A stretch of DNA of 29,542 nucleotides from Pseudomonadota bacterium (GCA_023411405.1 JAEYOU010000359.1:1-29542); one strand, 5' to 3'; counted from the first letter of the stretch, positions 18,107-25,754 are shown. Numbers and translations are program-made. Notes: generated from the letters alone by a model not told the origin.

Positions 18107-18152
18107 GTCCCTCTCGGGACCTGTTTGACAGGCCGTCCGCTCGCCTTACTCT
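18107..18152 (+). promoter_or_regulatory. hsp20 promoter with overlapping palindromes
   Basis: TTGACA (18125-18130), 16 bases, then TACTCT (18147-18152) forms a sigma-70-like promoter about 26 bases before hsp20. Two inverted repeats overlap it: GTCCC-TCTC-GGGAC (18107-18120) and CCTGT-TTG-ACAGG (18120-18132), the second spanning the -35. They could bind a repressor. They are not the CIRCE element. A strong AAGGAGGT ribosome site lies 8 bases before the ATG. Confidence 0.5.
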
Positions 18153-18178
18153 CGCCGTGAGCAAGGAGGTCGGAAATC

Positions 18179-18610
18179 ATGACGCGATTCGAGCCCTTCA
18201 AGGAGTTCGCGCGGCTCTCCGATGAGATGAGCCGCATGCTGGATGAGCGGCAGCACCTATACCGGAGCGGGGAGTCCGTCGGCTGGACGCCCGCCTGCGA
18301 CATCTACGAGGACGAGGAGGGTGTGGTGCTCCGCTTCGACCTCGCCGGCGTGGAGGCGCAGGACGTCGACGTCCGGTTCGAGAACGGCGTCCTCACGATC
18401 CGCGGCGAGCGCAAGCTCGATCACCCGGAGCGGCGCGACCGGTACCACCGGGTAGAGCTCTCCTACGGCACGTTCACCCGGTCGTTCGCCCTGCCCGCGT
18501 CGGTCGATGCGGAGAAGATCCGCGCCGAGGCGAAGAACGGCCTCCTCGTCGTCGCTCTTCCCAAGCGCGCCGAGGCGAAGCCACGGTCGATCCAGGTGAA
18601 GGTGAACTGA
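18179..18610 (+). CDS. Hsp20 / alpha-crystallin small heat-shock protein
   Basis: A 143-residue ATP-independent chaperone that holds unfolding proteins. The alpha-crystallin domain covers about residues 36-130, with WTPACDIYEDEEGVVLRFDLAGV at its start and the hallmark NGLLVVALPK near its end. A C-terminal IQV resembles the IxI motif used for oligomer contacts. The N-terminal arm is short. It stands alone: divergent from atpH, convergent with the bactofilin gene, and closed by a strong hairpin. The AAGGAGGT site is the best ribosome site in the window and suggests high translation when induced. Confidence 0.95.
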   Translation: MTRFEPFKEFARLSDEMSRMLDERQHLYRSGESVGWTPACDIYEDEEGVVLRFDLAGVEAQDVDVRFENGVLTIRGERKLDHPERRDRYHRVELSYGTFTRSFALPASVDAEKIRAEAKNGLLVVALPKRAEAKPRSIQVKVN

Positions 18611-18658
18611 GGGTGAAGCGGGCTTCAGTCCTCGGTCTTCAGGCCTCAGGACAGAAAA

Positions 18659-18696
18659 GCGAGCGGGCCTCGGGAGCACCCGGGGCCCGCTGCTCG
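18659..18696. terminator. Two-way terminator between hsp20 and the bactofilin gene
   Basis: AGCGGGCCTCGGG (18662-18674) pairs with CCCGGGGCCCGCT (18679-18691) around loop AGCA, with one G-T pair. T-richer sequence follows to the right (GTTTC) and AAAA lies to the left, giving a U-run for the other strand. A second, outer pairing, CTTCAGGCCTCAGG (about 18637-18650) with CCTGAGGCCCGAAG, has one mismatch in 14 and would enclose it. It fits both converging genes. Confidence 0.75.
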
Positions 18697-18745
18697 TTTC
18701 GAGTCTTTCCCGAGGCCTGAGGCCCGAAGCCCGAGGCCTCTCCCC

Positions 18746-19183
18746 CTACTGCTTCATCGCTGCGACGGGCGGGGGCGCGGCCGAGATCGACGGCTGGCTC
18801 GACTTCGACTTCTCGGCCGGCACGTCCATCTTGCACTGACCCTCGAAGATGACGCCCTTCTCGATCATGAGCGAGGGCGTGTCGATGTTCCCCTTCATGC
18901 GGGCGGGGTGGTGCAGCTCGACCGCGCTCTTGGCCTTCACGTCGCCGTTGATCTCGCCGTGGACGATCACCGTCCCCGCCTGAACCTCGGCCTGGATCTT
19001 CGCACCCTCGCCAACGACGAGGACGTCGTTGGTCACGATCGTGCCCGTGAACTTGCCGTCGATGCGGACGGTGCCCTCGAACGTCAGCTTGCCCTCGAAC
19101 TCCGAGCCACGACCGAGCAGGGCATTGAGGTCTCCCGCCGCGGCGGGGACGGAGGTGAGCTCATCGCGCTTCAGCATCGCCAT
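18746..19183 (-). CDS. Bactofilin (polymer-forming cytoskeletal protein)
   Basis: A 145-residue protein whose centre (about 22-120) is the right-handed beta-helix of bactofilins: repeated short strands with Gly turns and alternating Val/Ile, as in GSEFEGKLTFEGTVRIDGKF and GTVIVHGEINGDVKAKSAVE. Short disordered tails flank it. Bactofilins self-assemble without nucleotide. In Myxococcus, bactofilins BacNOP form filaments that position ParAB-parS near the poles. Here a single gene lies just downstream of parB on the same strand, so a similar scaffold role is likely. GAGGAG stands 9 bases before the ATG. The 157-base gap from parB may hold its own promoter. Confidence 0.92.
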   Translation of the reverse strand: MAMLKRDELTSVPAAAGDLNALLGRGSEFEGKLTFEGTVRIDGKFTGTIVTNDVLVVGEGAKIQAEVQAGTVIVHGEINGDVKAKSAVELHHPARMKGNIDTPSLMIEKGVIFEGQCKMDVPAEKSKSSQPSISAAPPPVAAMKQ

Positions 19184-19340
19184 GGATCTTCGCTCCTCGT
19201 AAACGTTCCGATGATCACCAGGGCTGCCAGGCGTCGCTGCGCCGCCAGCTGGCGAGGTGGCTACGTCCCCAGCTTGCCTGAGAACGACGTGCCGTGTCTT
19301 GGTCCCAGTCCGCTCCGACCCGTGCGAGCGAACCCTCTAG

Positions 19341-20234
19341 TTACGCTCCGATCTTCGCCAGTATTCCATCGAGCTCGTCGAGAGACGAGTACTCGACCTC
19401 GAGCTTCCCGGCGGAAGCGGAGCGGGGCACGACCCTACACTTGGCCCCCAGGCGGCGCTGGAGGCGCTGGGTGAGCGCCCTGATCGCGGGTGAATCCGCG
19501 CCCTTCGCTCCGGGTGCGGGTCGCTTCGAGCCCTTGGTGGTCAGAGAACGCACCAGGGCCTCGGTCGCCCGAACGGAGAGCCCCTCGCGGATGGCGCGCT
19601 CGGCCGCTTTCCGGATTGCTTCCTCGCCCTCGAGCCCGAGGAGCGCTCGGGCGTGCCCCATGTCGAGCTGACCGTCCCGGACGGCGTCGCGGACCGTGTC
19701 CGGGAGCTTGAGGAGGCGGAGCGCGTTCGCGATCGACGAACGCTCCTTCCCGACGCGCTTCGCGATCTCCTCCTGGGTGAGCGAGTGGTCGGTGACGAGG
19801 ATCTCGTACGCCTCGGCCTCCTCGATGGCGTTGAGGTCCTCGCGCTGAAGGTTCTCGACGAGGGCGAGCTCGAAGGCCTCCCGGTCGGACGCCTCGCGGA
19901 CGACGGCCGGGATCTCCTGGAGCCCGGCGCGCTGTGCCGCCCGCCACCGGCGCTCACCGGCAAGGATCCGGTAGCTCCCCCCCTCGCGCCGGACGAGGAT
20001 GGGCTCGATGATCCCGTGCTCGCGGATGGACGCGGCGAGCTCCTCGAGCCGGGCCTCCTCGAAGTGCTTCCGGGGCTGGTCGGGGTTCCGTTCGACGGCC
20101 TCGATCGGCAGCGTGAGGATCGCGCGGCCGGCCGGGGCAGCGCTCGGCAACGTCACGACGCTCGACGGCGGCGGGGCGTTCGAGAGGAGGGCGGCCATTC
20201 CGCGCCCGAGGGCGGGTCTCCGCTTGTCGGCCAT
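19341..20234 (-). CDS. parB: Chromosome partitioning protein ParB
   Basis: A 297-residue CTP-dependent DNA clamp that loads at parS and spreads. The start MADKRRPALGRGMAALLS is the usual ParB leader carrying the ParA-stimulating basic stretch. The CTPase/N-domain has REHGIIEPILVRR and the box GERRWRAAQRAGL, followed by ENLQREDLNAIEEAEAY. A helix-turn-helix that reads parS follows (LTQEEIAKRVGKERSSIANALRLLKLP), and a C-terminal dimer domain ends in SLDELDGILAKIGA. The ATG at 20234 lies two bases after the parA stop. The open frame extends far upstream in frame through parA but has no family similarity. Confidence 0.98.
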   Translation of the reverse strand: MADKRRPALGRGMAALLSNAPPPSSVVTLPSAAPAGRAILTLPIEAVERNPDQPRKHFEEARLEELAASIREHGIIEPILVRREGGSYRILAGERRWRAAQRAGLQEIPAVVREASDREAFELALVENLQREDLNAIEEAEAYEILVTDHSLTQEEIAKRVGKERSSIANALRLLKLPDTVRDAVRDGQLDMGHARALLGLEGEEAIRKAAERAIREGLSVRATEALVRSLTTKGSKRPAPGAKGADSPAIRALTQRLQRRLGAKCRVVPRSASAGKLEVEYSSLDELDGILAKIGA

Positions 20235-20236
20235 GG

Positions 20237-21016
20237 TCACGCGACGCCTCCGGCAACGCTCAGCCGCGAGGTCACCTCGCGGGCGAGGTCGAGATAGCTC
20301 TGACAGCCCTTCGAGGCGACGTCGTAGAGCAGGACGGGCTTGCCGTGGCTGGGGGCCTCGGAGAGCCGCACGTTCCGCGGGATGACGGTCTCGAACACCT
20401 GCGCCTGGAACGTCCGGCGGATCTCGTCGGCCACCTGGTTCGAGAGATTGTTGGACGCGTACATGGTGAGGAGGATGCCGTCCACCTTGAGCTCGGGGTT
20501 TGCGGCGCCCTTCACGAGGTCGATGGTCTTGAGGACGTCGGCGAGCCCCTCGAGCGCGTAGTACTCGCACTGGAGCGGGATGAGGACGCCCTTGGCGGCG
20601 ACGAGGCCGTTCAGGGTGAGGAGGCCGAGCGAGGGGGGGCAGTCGATGACGATGTACTCGTAGCTCGGCGCGACGGGATCGACGGCGCGCTTCAGCCGGT
20701 ACTCGCGGTGGTCGAGCTCGGCGAGCTCGAGCTCGGCGCCGACGAGGTGACGCGAGGCGGGGACGAGGTCGAGGAACTTGAGCTCGGTCTTGCGGACCGC
20801 CTCGTTGAGCGGGAGCCCGTCGAGCAGGACCTCGTAGATGGACTTCTCGGACTCGTCGCGGCGGATGCCGAGGGCGCTCCCGGCGTTGCCCTGGGGATCG
20901 ACGTCGATGAGGAGGGTCCGCTTCTCGGACGCGGCGAGCGAGGCGGCGAGGTTCACGGCCGTGGTGGTCTTGCCGACGCCGCCCTTCTGATTCGCGATGG
21001 TGAGGATCCGGCTCAT
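20237..21016 (-). CDS. parA: Chromosome partitioning ATPase ParA/Soj
   Basis: A 259-residue deviant Walker ATPase that forms a DNA-bound gradient moving ParB-parS. MSRILTIANQKGGVGKTTTA contains the signature Lys11 and P-loop Lys16. The A' motif is LLIDVDPQGNA, and Walker B is VIDCPPSLGLLT. It is the short chromosomal type, without the N-terminal operator-binding domain of plasmid ParA. The ATG at 21016 is chosen as it starts the conserved core; the frame reads further upstream as unrelated sequence. parB follows two bases after the stop. Upstream lies the 1.1 kb parS-bearing gap. Confidence 0.98.
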   Translation of the reverse strand: MSRILTIANQKGGVGKTTTAVNLAASLAASEKRTLLIDVDPQGNAGSALGIRRDESEKSIYEVLLDGLPLNEAVRKTELKFLDLVPASRHLVGAELELAELDHREYRLKRAVDPVAPSYEYIVIDCPPSLGLLTLNGLVAAKGVLIPLQCEYYALEGLADVLKTIDLVKGAANPELKVDGILLTMYASNNLSNQVADEIRRTFQAQVFETVIPRNVRLSEAPSHGKPVLLYDVASKGCQSYLDLAREVTSRLSVAGGVA

Positions 21017-21138
21017 GGAGTCTCGGTGTGCGGGGGAGCGGCCCCCAAGCAGCATGTCGTTCAAGGCAAGCCCCTTGTCTCGCGCCCGGCCCCCTTGGCC
21101 GCCGCGTGCGCAAGATGCCGGACCCCCCTGACATCCCA

Positions 21139-21154
21139 TGTTCCACGTGGAACG
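21139..21154. promoter_or_regulatory. parS site 1
   Basis: TGTTCCACGTGGAACG matches the palindromic ParB-loading site at 15 of 16 positions of TGTTCCACGTGGAACA. It lies 123 bases upstream of the parA start. Confidence 0.92.
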
Positions 21155-21177
21155 TCTGGGCCGGGGGTGGGGGCCTC

Positions 21178-21193
21178 TGTTCCACGTGGAACA
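21178..21193. promoter_or_regulatory. parS site 2 (perfect palindrome)
   Basis: TGTTCCACGTGGAACA is a perfect 16-base palindrome of the myxobacterial parS form (the Bacillus consensus has TTT/AAA in place of TTCC/GGAA). It starts 39 bases after site 1. Confidence 0.95.
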
Positions 21194-21255
21194 CCCTGTC
21201 CGTCCAGCACCTTCCTGGCGGCAGGCGTGCTTTCGAGCGGTAGCCGCCGCGGCTG

Positions 21256-21600
21256 GCGTACGCCTCGCGGGTGGTTGCCCGGGGTTGCGGTTCCGAGGGG
21301 CGGCCGGGTGGGCCCGCCGGGCTCGCCGACCAGGTCGAGTGCTCGGCGCCCACAGGCTGTTGTAGGGCGCGCGCGTGCCGGGGGTGATCTGGCGGACGCG
21401 GCGCCGAAACTCGCCGGCACCCTCGGCGCGAGAGCCGGCTCAGACATCGGCGCCGCGTGCCCTCGTCGTGATCCGCGCGCGGTCCGCCTCAAGTCCCGAG
21501 CGGCGCCTGCGCTGATGGTCGGCTCGCTCCGGCGGGCCCACCCGTCCGCTGGTGTGAGGGGGTTGGGTGGGTGCTCGAGGCTGCGGGTGTCTCGCGGGTG
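21256..21600. repeat. Left arm of a long imperfect inverted repeat
   Basis: Read forward from 21256, this arm aligns with the reverse complement of 22068 down to about 21722 over nearly its full length. The match is almost exact for the first 50 bases (GTACGCCTCG..GGTGGTTGCCCGGGG) and good to moderate after, with further anchors GCGGACGCGGCGCCGAAACT, CTCAGACATCGGCGCCGCGT and GCGCTGATGGTCGGCTCGCT. Small indels suggest age. No transposase or coding frame is present. Confidence 0.85.
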
Positions 21601-21657
21601 GCGCAGAGCAGCTACTCACGACGAGAGTCGGACCAGCGCCGGCGCCACGAAGGACCA

Positions 21658-21673
21658 TGTTCCACGTGGAACG
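21658..21673. promoter_or_regulatory. parS site 3, in the centre of the inverted repeat
   Basis: TGTTCCACGTGGAACG lies about midway in the roughly 120-base spacer between the two long inverted arms, 480 bases from site 2. Confidence 0.92.
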
Positions 21674-21721
21674 TGACCCAGTCACGCGCATCTCTGGGAC
21701 TCCCACGGAGCTCCGACAACA

Positions 21722-22068
21722 CCCGTCCCCTTAGCCTCGAGCGCCCCCTCCAACCCCGCCACACCAGCGGCTGCCTGGGCCCGCCGGAGCGAGCCGACCA
21801 TCAGCGCAGGCGCCGAACGCGATCTTCCTGGAACGCGCGCGTACAGGACCTACTGCACGCGGCGCCGATGTCTGAGGCGGCCACCCGCGCGAAGCGCGCC
21901 GGTGGCCGCCGAGTTTCGGCGCCGCGTCCGCCGGAGCCCCCAGCAGCACGCGCGCGTCCTACAACTGTTCGTGGGCGCCGAGCACTCTACCCTGGTCGGC
22001 GAGCCCCGGTGGGCCCAGGCGGCCGCCCCTCGGAACCGCAACCCCGGGCAACCACCCTCGAGGCGTAC
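21722..22068. repeat. Right arm of the long imperfect inverted repeat
   Basis: Inverse partner of 21256-21600. In this arm the segments GGAGCGAGCCGACCATC and GCGCAGGCGCCGAACG lie at about 21785-21818, and the same order is found in the shortened copy at 2261-2360. The repeat therefore belongs to a family dispersed in the genome, here doubled head to head. Confidence 0.85.
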
Positions 22069-22096
22069 GGCTCACGCTCGGCGCGCAACCAGGTCA

Positions 22097-22127
22097 CCGC
22101 CACCCTTCGCCAAGCTCACGGCGAGCG
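22097..22127. repeat. Decayed A-type hairpin repeat after rsmG
   Basis: CACCCTTCGCCAAGCTCACG followed by GCGAGCGG resembles copy A1 (54-86), with changes in loop and left stem. Pairing is reduced to CGCC/GGCG. It lies 5 bases beyond the rsmG stop. Confidence 0.5.
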
Positions 22128-22132
22128 GGCCA

Positions 22133-22786
22133 CTAAGAGCGCGCCACCCACCGCACGACGGCCCGGGAGGCCCGCGAGAACGGCAGCTCGTACCGCTCGA
22201 TACCCTCGAGCTCGAGCCCCGCGGCCGCGCCGAGCTCGGCGAGCCGCCCCTCGTCCTCGACCTTCCCGAGCATCGCGAGGAGGCTCCCGCCCGGCGCGAC
22301 GTACGCGCTCCCGAGCGGAACCCAGACCGACGGCTCCGCGACGGCCCGGCTCACGACCGCCTCGCTCCTCGGCAGCCCGTCAGACTCCGGCGCGCCGCTC
22401 GCGCGGGCGACGACGCCGCGGACGTGCTCGAGCCCCAGCTCGACCGCCACCGCCTTCACGAACGCGACCTTCTTCGCCACTGAATCACAGCAGACCACCT
22501 CGAGGTCCGGCCGGGCGCACGCGAGCGCGACGCCGGGTAGGCCGCCGCCGCTCCCGATGTCGAGGACGGTCCGCGCGCTGCCCAGCGACCGGAGGAGGAG
22601 GAGGCTGTCGACAAGGTGCTTCTCCGCGACCTCGACCGGCGCCGTGATGGCCGTGAGGTTCACCTTCCGGTTCCAGGCGAGGAGCCGGTCGGCGAATCGC
22701 TCGAGGAGGGGGAGGGCAGCCGGCGAGAGATCGAGCCCGAGCGCGCCCGCTCCTCCCTCGAGCGTCTCGCGGAAGAGCGGGTCCAT
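22133..22786 (-). CDS. rsmG: 16S rRNA (guanine527-N7)-methyltransferase RsmG (GidB)
   Basis: A 217-residue S-adenosylmethionine-dependent enzyme that methylates G527 of 16S rRNA. The SAM-binding loop is VLDIGSGGGLPGVALA (about 95-110), after the typical N-terminal NRKVNLTAITAPVEVAEKHLVDSL. Next come the family motifs DSVAKKVAFVKAVAVEL and SRAVAEPSVWV. Two starts compete: ATG at 22786, which overlaps the preceding stop as TGATG, and GTG one codon earlier at 22789, which gives GTGA. The ATG is preferred. It is the last gene of the rpmH-to-rsmG run and is followed by the non-coding parS region; in many genomes rsmG leads straight into parA. Confidence 0.96.
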   Translation of the reverse strand: MDPLFRETLEGGAGALGLDLSPAALPLLERFADRLLAWNRKVNLTAITAPVEVAEKHLVDSLLLLRSLGSARTVLDIGSGGGLPGVALACARPDLEVVCCDSVAKKVAFVKAVAVELGLEHVRGVVARASGAPESDGLPRSEAVVSRAVAEPSVWVPLGSAYVAPGGSLLAMLGKVEDEGRLAELGAAAGLELEGIERYELPFSRASRAVVRWVARS

Positions 22787-23007
22787 CACTTCGACTGGCC
22801 GCGCCGCCCGATGGCGGCCTCGACCTCGGCGCGGTGGTCGGCGAGGTACTCCTCCACCTCCGCCTCCTCGAGGCCGAGATCGCGGAGGACCCCTTCGTAC
22901 ACGAACCGGAACCCCTCGCGGTACTGGCCGTCCTGGAGCTCGAACGAGCGCCGGAGGACCGCCGCAGAGAAGAGCCGCTCGGCCCGTGTCTTCTCCCGCG
23001 GCGCCAC
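22786..23007 (-). CDS. Small unknown protein between khpB and rsmG
   Basis: A 73-residue acidic/basic, mostly helical protein without signal, membrane segment or Cys. It starts MAPREKTRAERLFSAAVLRR and ends EAAIGRRGQSK; the middle includes FRFVYEGVLRDLGLEEAEVEEYL. I do not recognise the family. It is very probably real: its GTG start overlaps the khpB stop (TAGTG) and its stop overlaps the rsmG start, so it is locked into the reading order. Longer upstream in-frame extension would overlap khpB in another frame and is rejected. It occupies the place where mnmE and mnmG often lie. Confidence 0.75.
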   Translation of the reverse strand: MAPREKTRAERLFSAAVLRRSFELQDGQYREGFRFVYEGVLRDLGLEEAEVEEYLADHRAEVEAAIGRRGQSK

Positions 23008-23516
23008 TAAGCGCCCTGCTTCCCCGCCGTCGGCACGATGAGGAGCTGCCGGAAGATCCCTTCGCCCTCGCTCTGGGTCGTGACGCCGTCGACCCCGACG
23101 AGCGCGAGGTGGATCTGCCGCCGCTCGCGCGCGCTGATGGGCGCGATGGCGAGCACCTTCCCGGTCCGGCAGGCGGCGGCCGCGAGCCGCTCCGCCATCG
23201 CCTTCACGGCCGGGTCGCCCTCCTCGCTGAACCCCCCCACCTCCAGGTTCACCCACTTCCGCCCTTCGGAGCGCGGGTTCACCACGCGGTTCACGAGGTG
23301 CTGCACCGCCTCGATGAGCCCACCCGAGAGCTCGAGCGCGTTCCCCTCCTGCGCGGCGAGCGAGACGCCGATCGCCTCGGCGGTCTCGCGGACCTCGACC
23401 GAGATCTTGGCCCCGAGCCGCTCGAACAGCTCCACGCAGAAGGTCCGCGCCCGCTCCACCTTCTCCGGCGCCTGGGCCGGCGGCGGCGCTCCATTCCTCT
23501 CGTCCGCGATCGCCAT
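23007..23516 (-). CDS. khpB: KhpB/Jag-type RNA-binding protein (KH and R3H domains)
   Basis: A 169-residue protein with a KH-like domain in the middle (LSGGLIEAVQHLVNRVVNP) and a C-terminal R3H domain (about 105-165) with SARERRQIHLAL, which holds the Arg-x3-His signature, and a GEGIFRQLLIVP end. The N-terminal Jag_N domain is absent or reduced. Family members bind RNA and partner KhpA, affecting cell elongation in some bacteria. AAGGA lies 6 bases before the ATG at 23516. It starts 11 bases after the yidC stop, the usual order. Confidence 0.9.
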   Translation of the reverse strand: MAIADERNGAPPPAQAPEKVERARTFCVELFERLGAKISVEVRETAEAIGVSLAAQEGNALELSGGLIEAVQHLVNRVVNPRSEGRKWVNLEVGGFSEEGDPAVKAMAERLAAAACRTGKVLAIAPISARERRQIHLALVGVDGVTTQSEGEGIFRQLLIVPTAGKQGA

Positions 23517-23527
23517 GGGAGGTCCTT

Positions 23528-25171
23528 TCACTTCGCCGGCGCCAGCTGCGCGGTCTGCATCTTCATCATCCACTGCTGCTGCGCGATCGAGAGGACGTTG
23601 TTCACCACGATGTACAGCGTGAGGCCCGCAGGGACCTGCAGCATGATGAACGTGAAGAAGATGGGGAAGAAGTAGAGCATCATCTTCGCCTGGGCGTTCT
23701 CCGCCGGCTGCGGCGAGAGCTTCTGCATGACGAAGCTCGAGGCCCCCATGAGCAGCGGGAGCACGAAGATCGGGTCGTGCTGCGTGAGGTCCTGGATCCA
23801 CAGGAAGCCCTCCCGGTAGAGCTCGACCGACGTCTGGAGCGCGGCGTAGAGGGCGAACCAGATCGGCATCTGCAGGAGCATCGGGAGGCAGCCGCCGAGC
23901 GGGTTGACCTTGTGCTCGCGGTACAGGCCCATCACCGCCATGTTGAGCTTCTCGCGGTCGCCCTCGTACTTCGCCTTCAGCTTCTCGATCTCGGGCTGCA
24001 GCTTCCGCATCTCGTTCATCGACTGCATCTGCTTGTAGGTGAGCGGGAAGAGCACGATCTTCACGAGCAGCGTGAGCAGGATGATGGCGACGCCCCAGTT
24101 CGCGACGAACGCGTGGAGCCAGCGCATCACGTAGAGGAGACCGCGGGCGAAGACGCCGAAGTACTTCGCCGTGCCGTAGTTCACCGAGGTGTCGAAGGCG
24201 CGCCCGTACGCGCGGAGCGTGTCGAGATCCTTCGGGCCCGCGTACACGGTGAACTCCGCCTTCCGCGCCTTCTCCGGCGGGAGGGCGAGCGACGCCACCC
24301 CGACGCCCTTCGCCGCGCCGCTCGCGAGCACGCACGTCCCGGCCGGATCCGCGGGCAGCACGGCGGAGACGAAGTAGTGCTGGTCGACGCCCGTCCAGTA
24401 GGCGGTCCCTTCACCGCGCTGCGCCGCCTTCCCCGGCTCCGGGTCGTACCGCTCCGTGCTCTCGCCGGCGCGGCAGATCGGGTGGGCCTGGTCGAGCGGC
24501 GGCCCCGTGAAGAGCGCGAGGAACCCGCCCTTCTCGCCGCCCGGCGGCGTGTAGGACGGATAGAGGACGCCGATCGGCGTGCCGGGGCCGCCCGTCACCT
24601 CGATCGTGAGCGCGAGCTCGTACGGCTTGCCGGTCAGCCGGAAGCTCTTGCGGACCTCGGCGCCGTTGACGCTGCCCGCGAACGTGATCGAGCGATCGTC
24701 CTTCGACGAGATGGCCATCGGCACCCGCGCCGAGGCCATGACCTCGTTCGGCTTCGCCCCCTCCGGCGCGATCGCCAGGGAGAGCGGGTACGCCTGCCCC
24801 TCGCGCGCGATGCGCGCGAGGTTGACCGGCTCCTCCTCGTCGCCGCGCCCGCGCCGGAACTTCGGATCCTGGAGCGTGAACGACTTGAGCGCACCGCCCC
24901 AGCTCGAGAACGTCGCCTCGAAGCCGTTCCCCACGAGGACCACCGTCTCCTCGGGAGCCTCGGGCGCCGGCGCCGGCGCGGTCGGCACGGCCGGGACCGC
25001 CGTGCCGGCCGCCGCCGCAGGAGGCGGCGGCGCCTTCTCGGGCGGCTGCTGCTGCGCCTGCTGCTGCTGAGGCCGACGCGGATTCCGCCAGGCCTCGAAC
25101 GCGTTGTAGGCGGTCATCACCGCGAAGGAGAGCGCGATCGCCAGGAACAGCCGCTTGGTGTCTTTGCCCAA
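23528..25171 (-). CDS. yidC: Membrane protein insertase YidC
   Basis: A 547-residue Gram-negative type insertase. It has an N-terminal helix (about 8-25), a Pro/Ala/Gln-rich spacer (30-75), a large periplasmic domain (about 80-330) and the C-terminal conserved membrane core with WGVAIILLTLLVKIVLFPLTYKQ and LPMLLQMPIWFALYAALQTSVELR-like segments. The groove basic residue (Arg366 in E. coli) appears as Lys in LLVKIV. It inserts proteins such as F0 subunits c and a. The start is TTG at 25171, because no ATG or GTG precedes the N-terminal helix; GAGG in the end of yidD lies 6 bases upstream. A gap of 3 bases separates it from the yidD stop. Confidence 0.96.
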   Translation of the reverse strand: MGKDTKRLFLAIALSFAVMTAYNAFEAWRNPRRPQQQQAQQQPPEKAPPPPAAAAGTAVPAVPTAPAPAPEAPEETVVLVGNGFEATFSSWGGALKSFTLQDPKFRRGRGDEEEPVNLARIAREGQAYPLSLAIAPEGAKPNEVMASARVPMAISSKDDRSITFAGSVNGAEVRKSFRLTGKPYELALTIEVTGGPGTPIGVLYPSYTPPGGEKGGFLALFTGPPLDQAHPICRAGESTERYDPEPGKAAQRGEGTAYWTGVDQHYFVSAVLPADPAGTCVLASGAAKGVGVASLALPPEKARKAEFTVYAGPKDLDTLRAYGRAFDTSVNYGTAKYFGVFARGLLYVMRWLHAFVANWGVAIILLTLLVKIVLFPLTYKQMQSMNEMRKLQPEIEKLKAKYEGDREKLNMAVMGLYREHKVNPLGGCLPMLLQMPIWFALYAALQTSVELYREGFLWIQDLTQHDPIFVLPLLMGASSFVMQKLSPQPAENAQAKMMLYFFPIFFTFIMLQVPAGLTLYIVVNNVLSIAQQQWMMKMQTAQLAPAK

Positions 25172-25174
25172 GGC

Positions 25175-25405
25175 CTACCTCTTTGGAGTGAGCTCCGGCA
25201 CGGGGTCGACCCCGCCCGGATGGAAGGGGTGGCAGCGAAGGATCCGCTTCACTGTCAGATAAGTGCCGCGCGCCGCGCCGTGCCGCTCGAGCGCCGTCAG
25301 CGCGTACGCCGAGCAGCTCGGGTAGAACCGGCACGAGGGCGGGAGGACCGGCGAGAGGAGCCGCCGGTAGAGCTTCACGAGCAGGACGAGCAGCCAGCGG
25401 ATCAT
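25175..25405 (-). CDS. yidD: Membrane protein insertion efficiency factor YidD
   Basis: A 76-residue small protein with an amphipathic N-terminus and the family motifs CRFYPSCSAYA and RCHPFHPGGVDPVPE. It associates with the inner membrane and aids YidC. The ATG at 25405 overlaps the rnpA stop (ATGA). The order rpmH-rnpA-yidD-yidC is the classical one. Confidence 0.96.
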   Translation of the reverse strand: MIRWLLVLLVKLYRRLLSPVLPPSCRFYPSCSAYALTALERHGAARGTYLTVKRILRCHPFHPGGVDPVPELTPKR

Positions 25406-25749
25406 GGGCTGCCCCGCTCCACGCGGAGCCTCGCGCGCGCGGCCTCGAGCGCGCGGCGCGCCCCTTCGAGCCCCGTCTTCAGGGCGGCGGGCTTCGCGAT
25501 CACGACGAGGTCTACCGCGGGCAGATCTCCTGCCACGCCGCGCCAGGCCTCGCGGATCCAGCGCTTCACGCGGTTGCGCTCGACGGCGTTTCCGACCTTC
25601 GACGACACCGTGATCCCGATCCGCGGCCGCGGGGTTCCGGAGGCGAGCGCGAGGACCACGAGCTCTCCGGAGTGGATGCGCCGGCCGCGCTGCTGCACCG
25701 CGAGGAACTCACGCCGGCGTCGCAGCCGGGCCGTCCTCGGGAGCTTCAC
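25402..25749 (-). CDS. rnpA: Ribonuclease P protein component
   Basis: A 115-residue basic protein that helps the RNase P RNA process tRNA 5' ends. It starts KLPRTARLRRRREFLAV and contains the core RNR motif in NAVERNRVKRWIREAWR. The start is GTG at 25749: the frame continues upstream as low-complexity reading over rpmH in another frame, while this GTG matches the family start. It begins 5 bases after the rpmH stop and overlaps yidD by 4. Confidence 0.95.
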   Translation of the reverse strand: MKLPRTARLRRRREFLAVQQRGRRIHSGELVVLALASGTPRPRIGITVSSKVGNAVERNRVKRWIREAWRGVAGDLPAVDLVVIAKPAALKTGLEGARRALEAARARLRVERGSP

Positions 25750-25754
25750 CCCGG

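Larger units (their letters stand above)
21017..22132. other. Non-coding parS and inverted-repeat region
   Basis: This 1.1 kb gap between parA and rsmG has no supportable gene. It holds three parS sites, the two long arms of an imperfect inverted repeat, and a decayed A-type hairpin next to the rsmG stop. Frames reading through it are Arg/Pro/Ala-rich, and similarity between them reflects the DNA repeat, not a protein family. The parA promoter should lie in its first 150 bases, but no clear hexamers are seen. Confidence 0.75.

Noticed and set aside
18107..18132. CIRCE element for HrcA
   Set aside because: The TTAGCACTC/GAGTGCTAA arms are not present.
21017..22132. Insertion sequence or transposon, suggested by the long inverted repeat
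   Set aside because: The arms enclose only about 120 bases, with no transposase frame and no target duplication seen. The repeat stands on its own.
21345..22647. Protein genes in the parS region, since frames in both arms give similar peptides
   Set aside because: The similarity follows from the DNA repeat in opposite orientation. Composition is low-complexity and frames are not bounded by ribosome sites.
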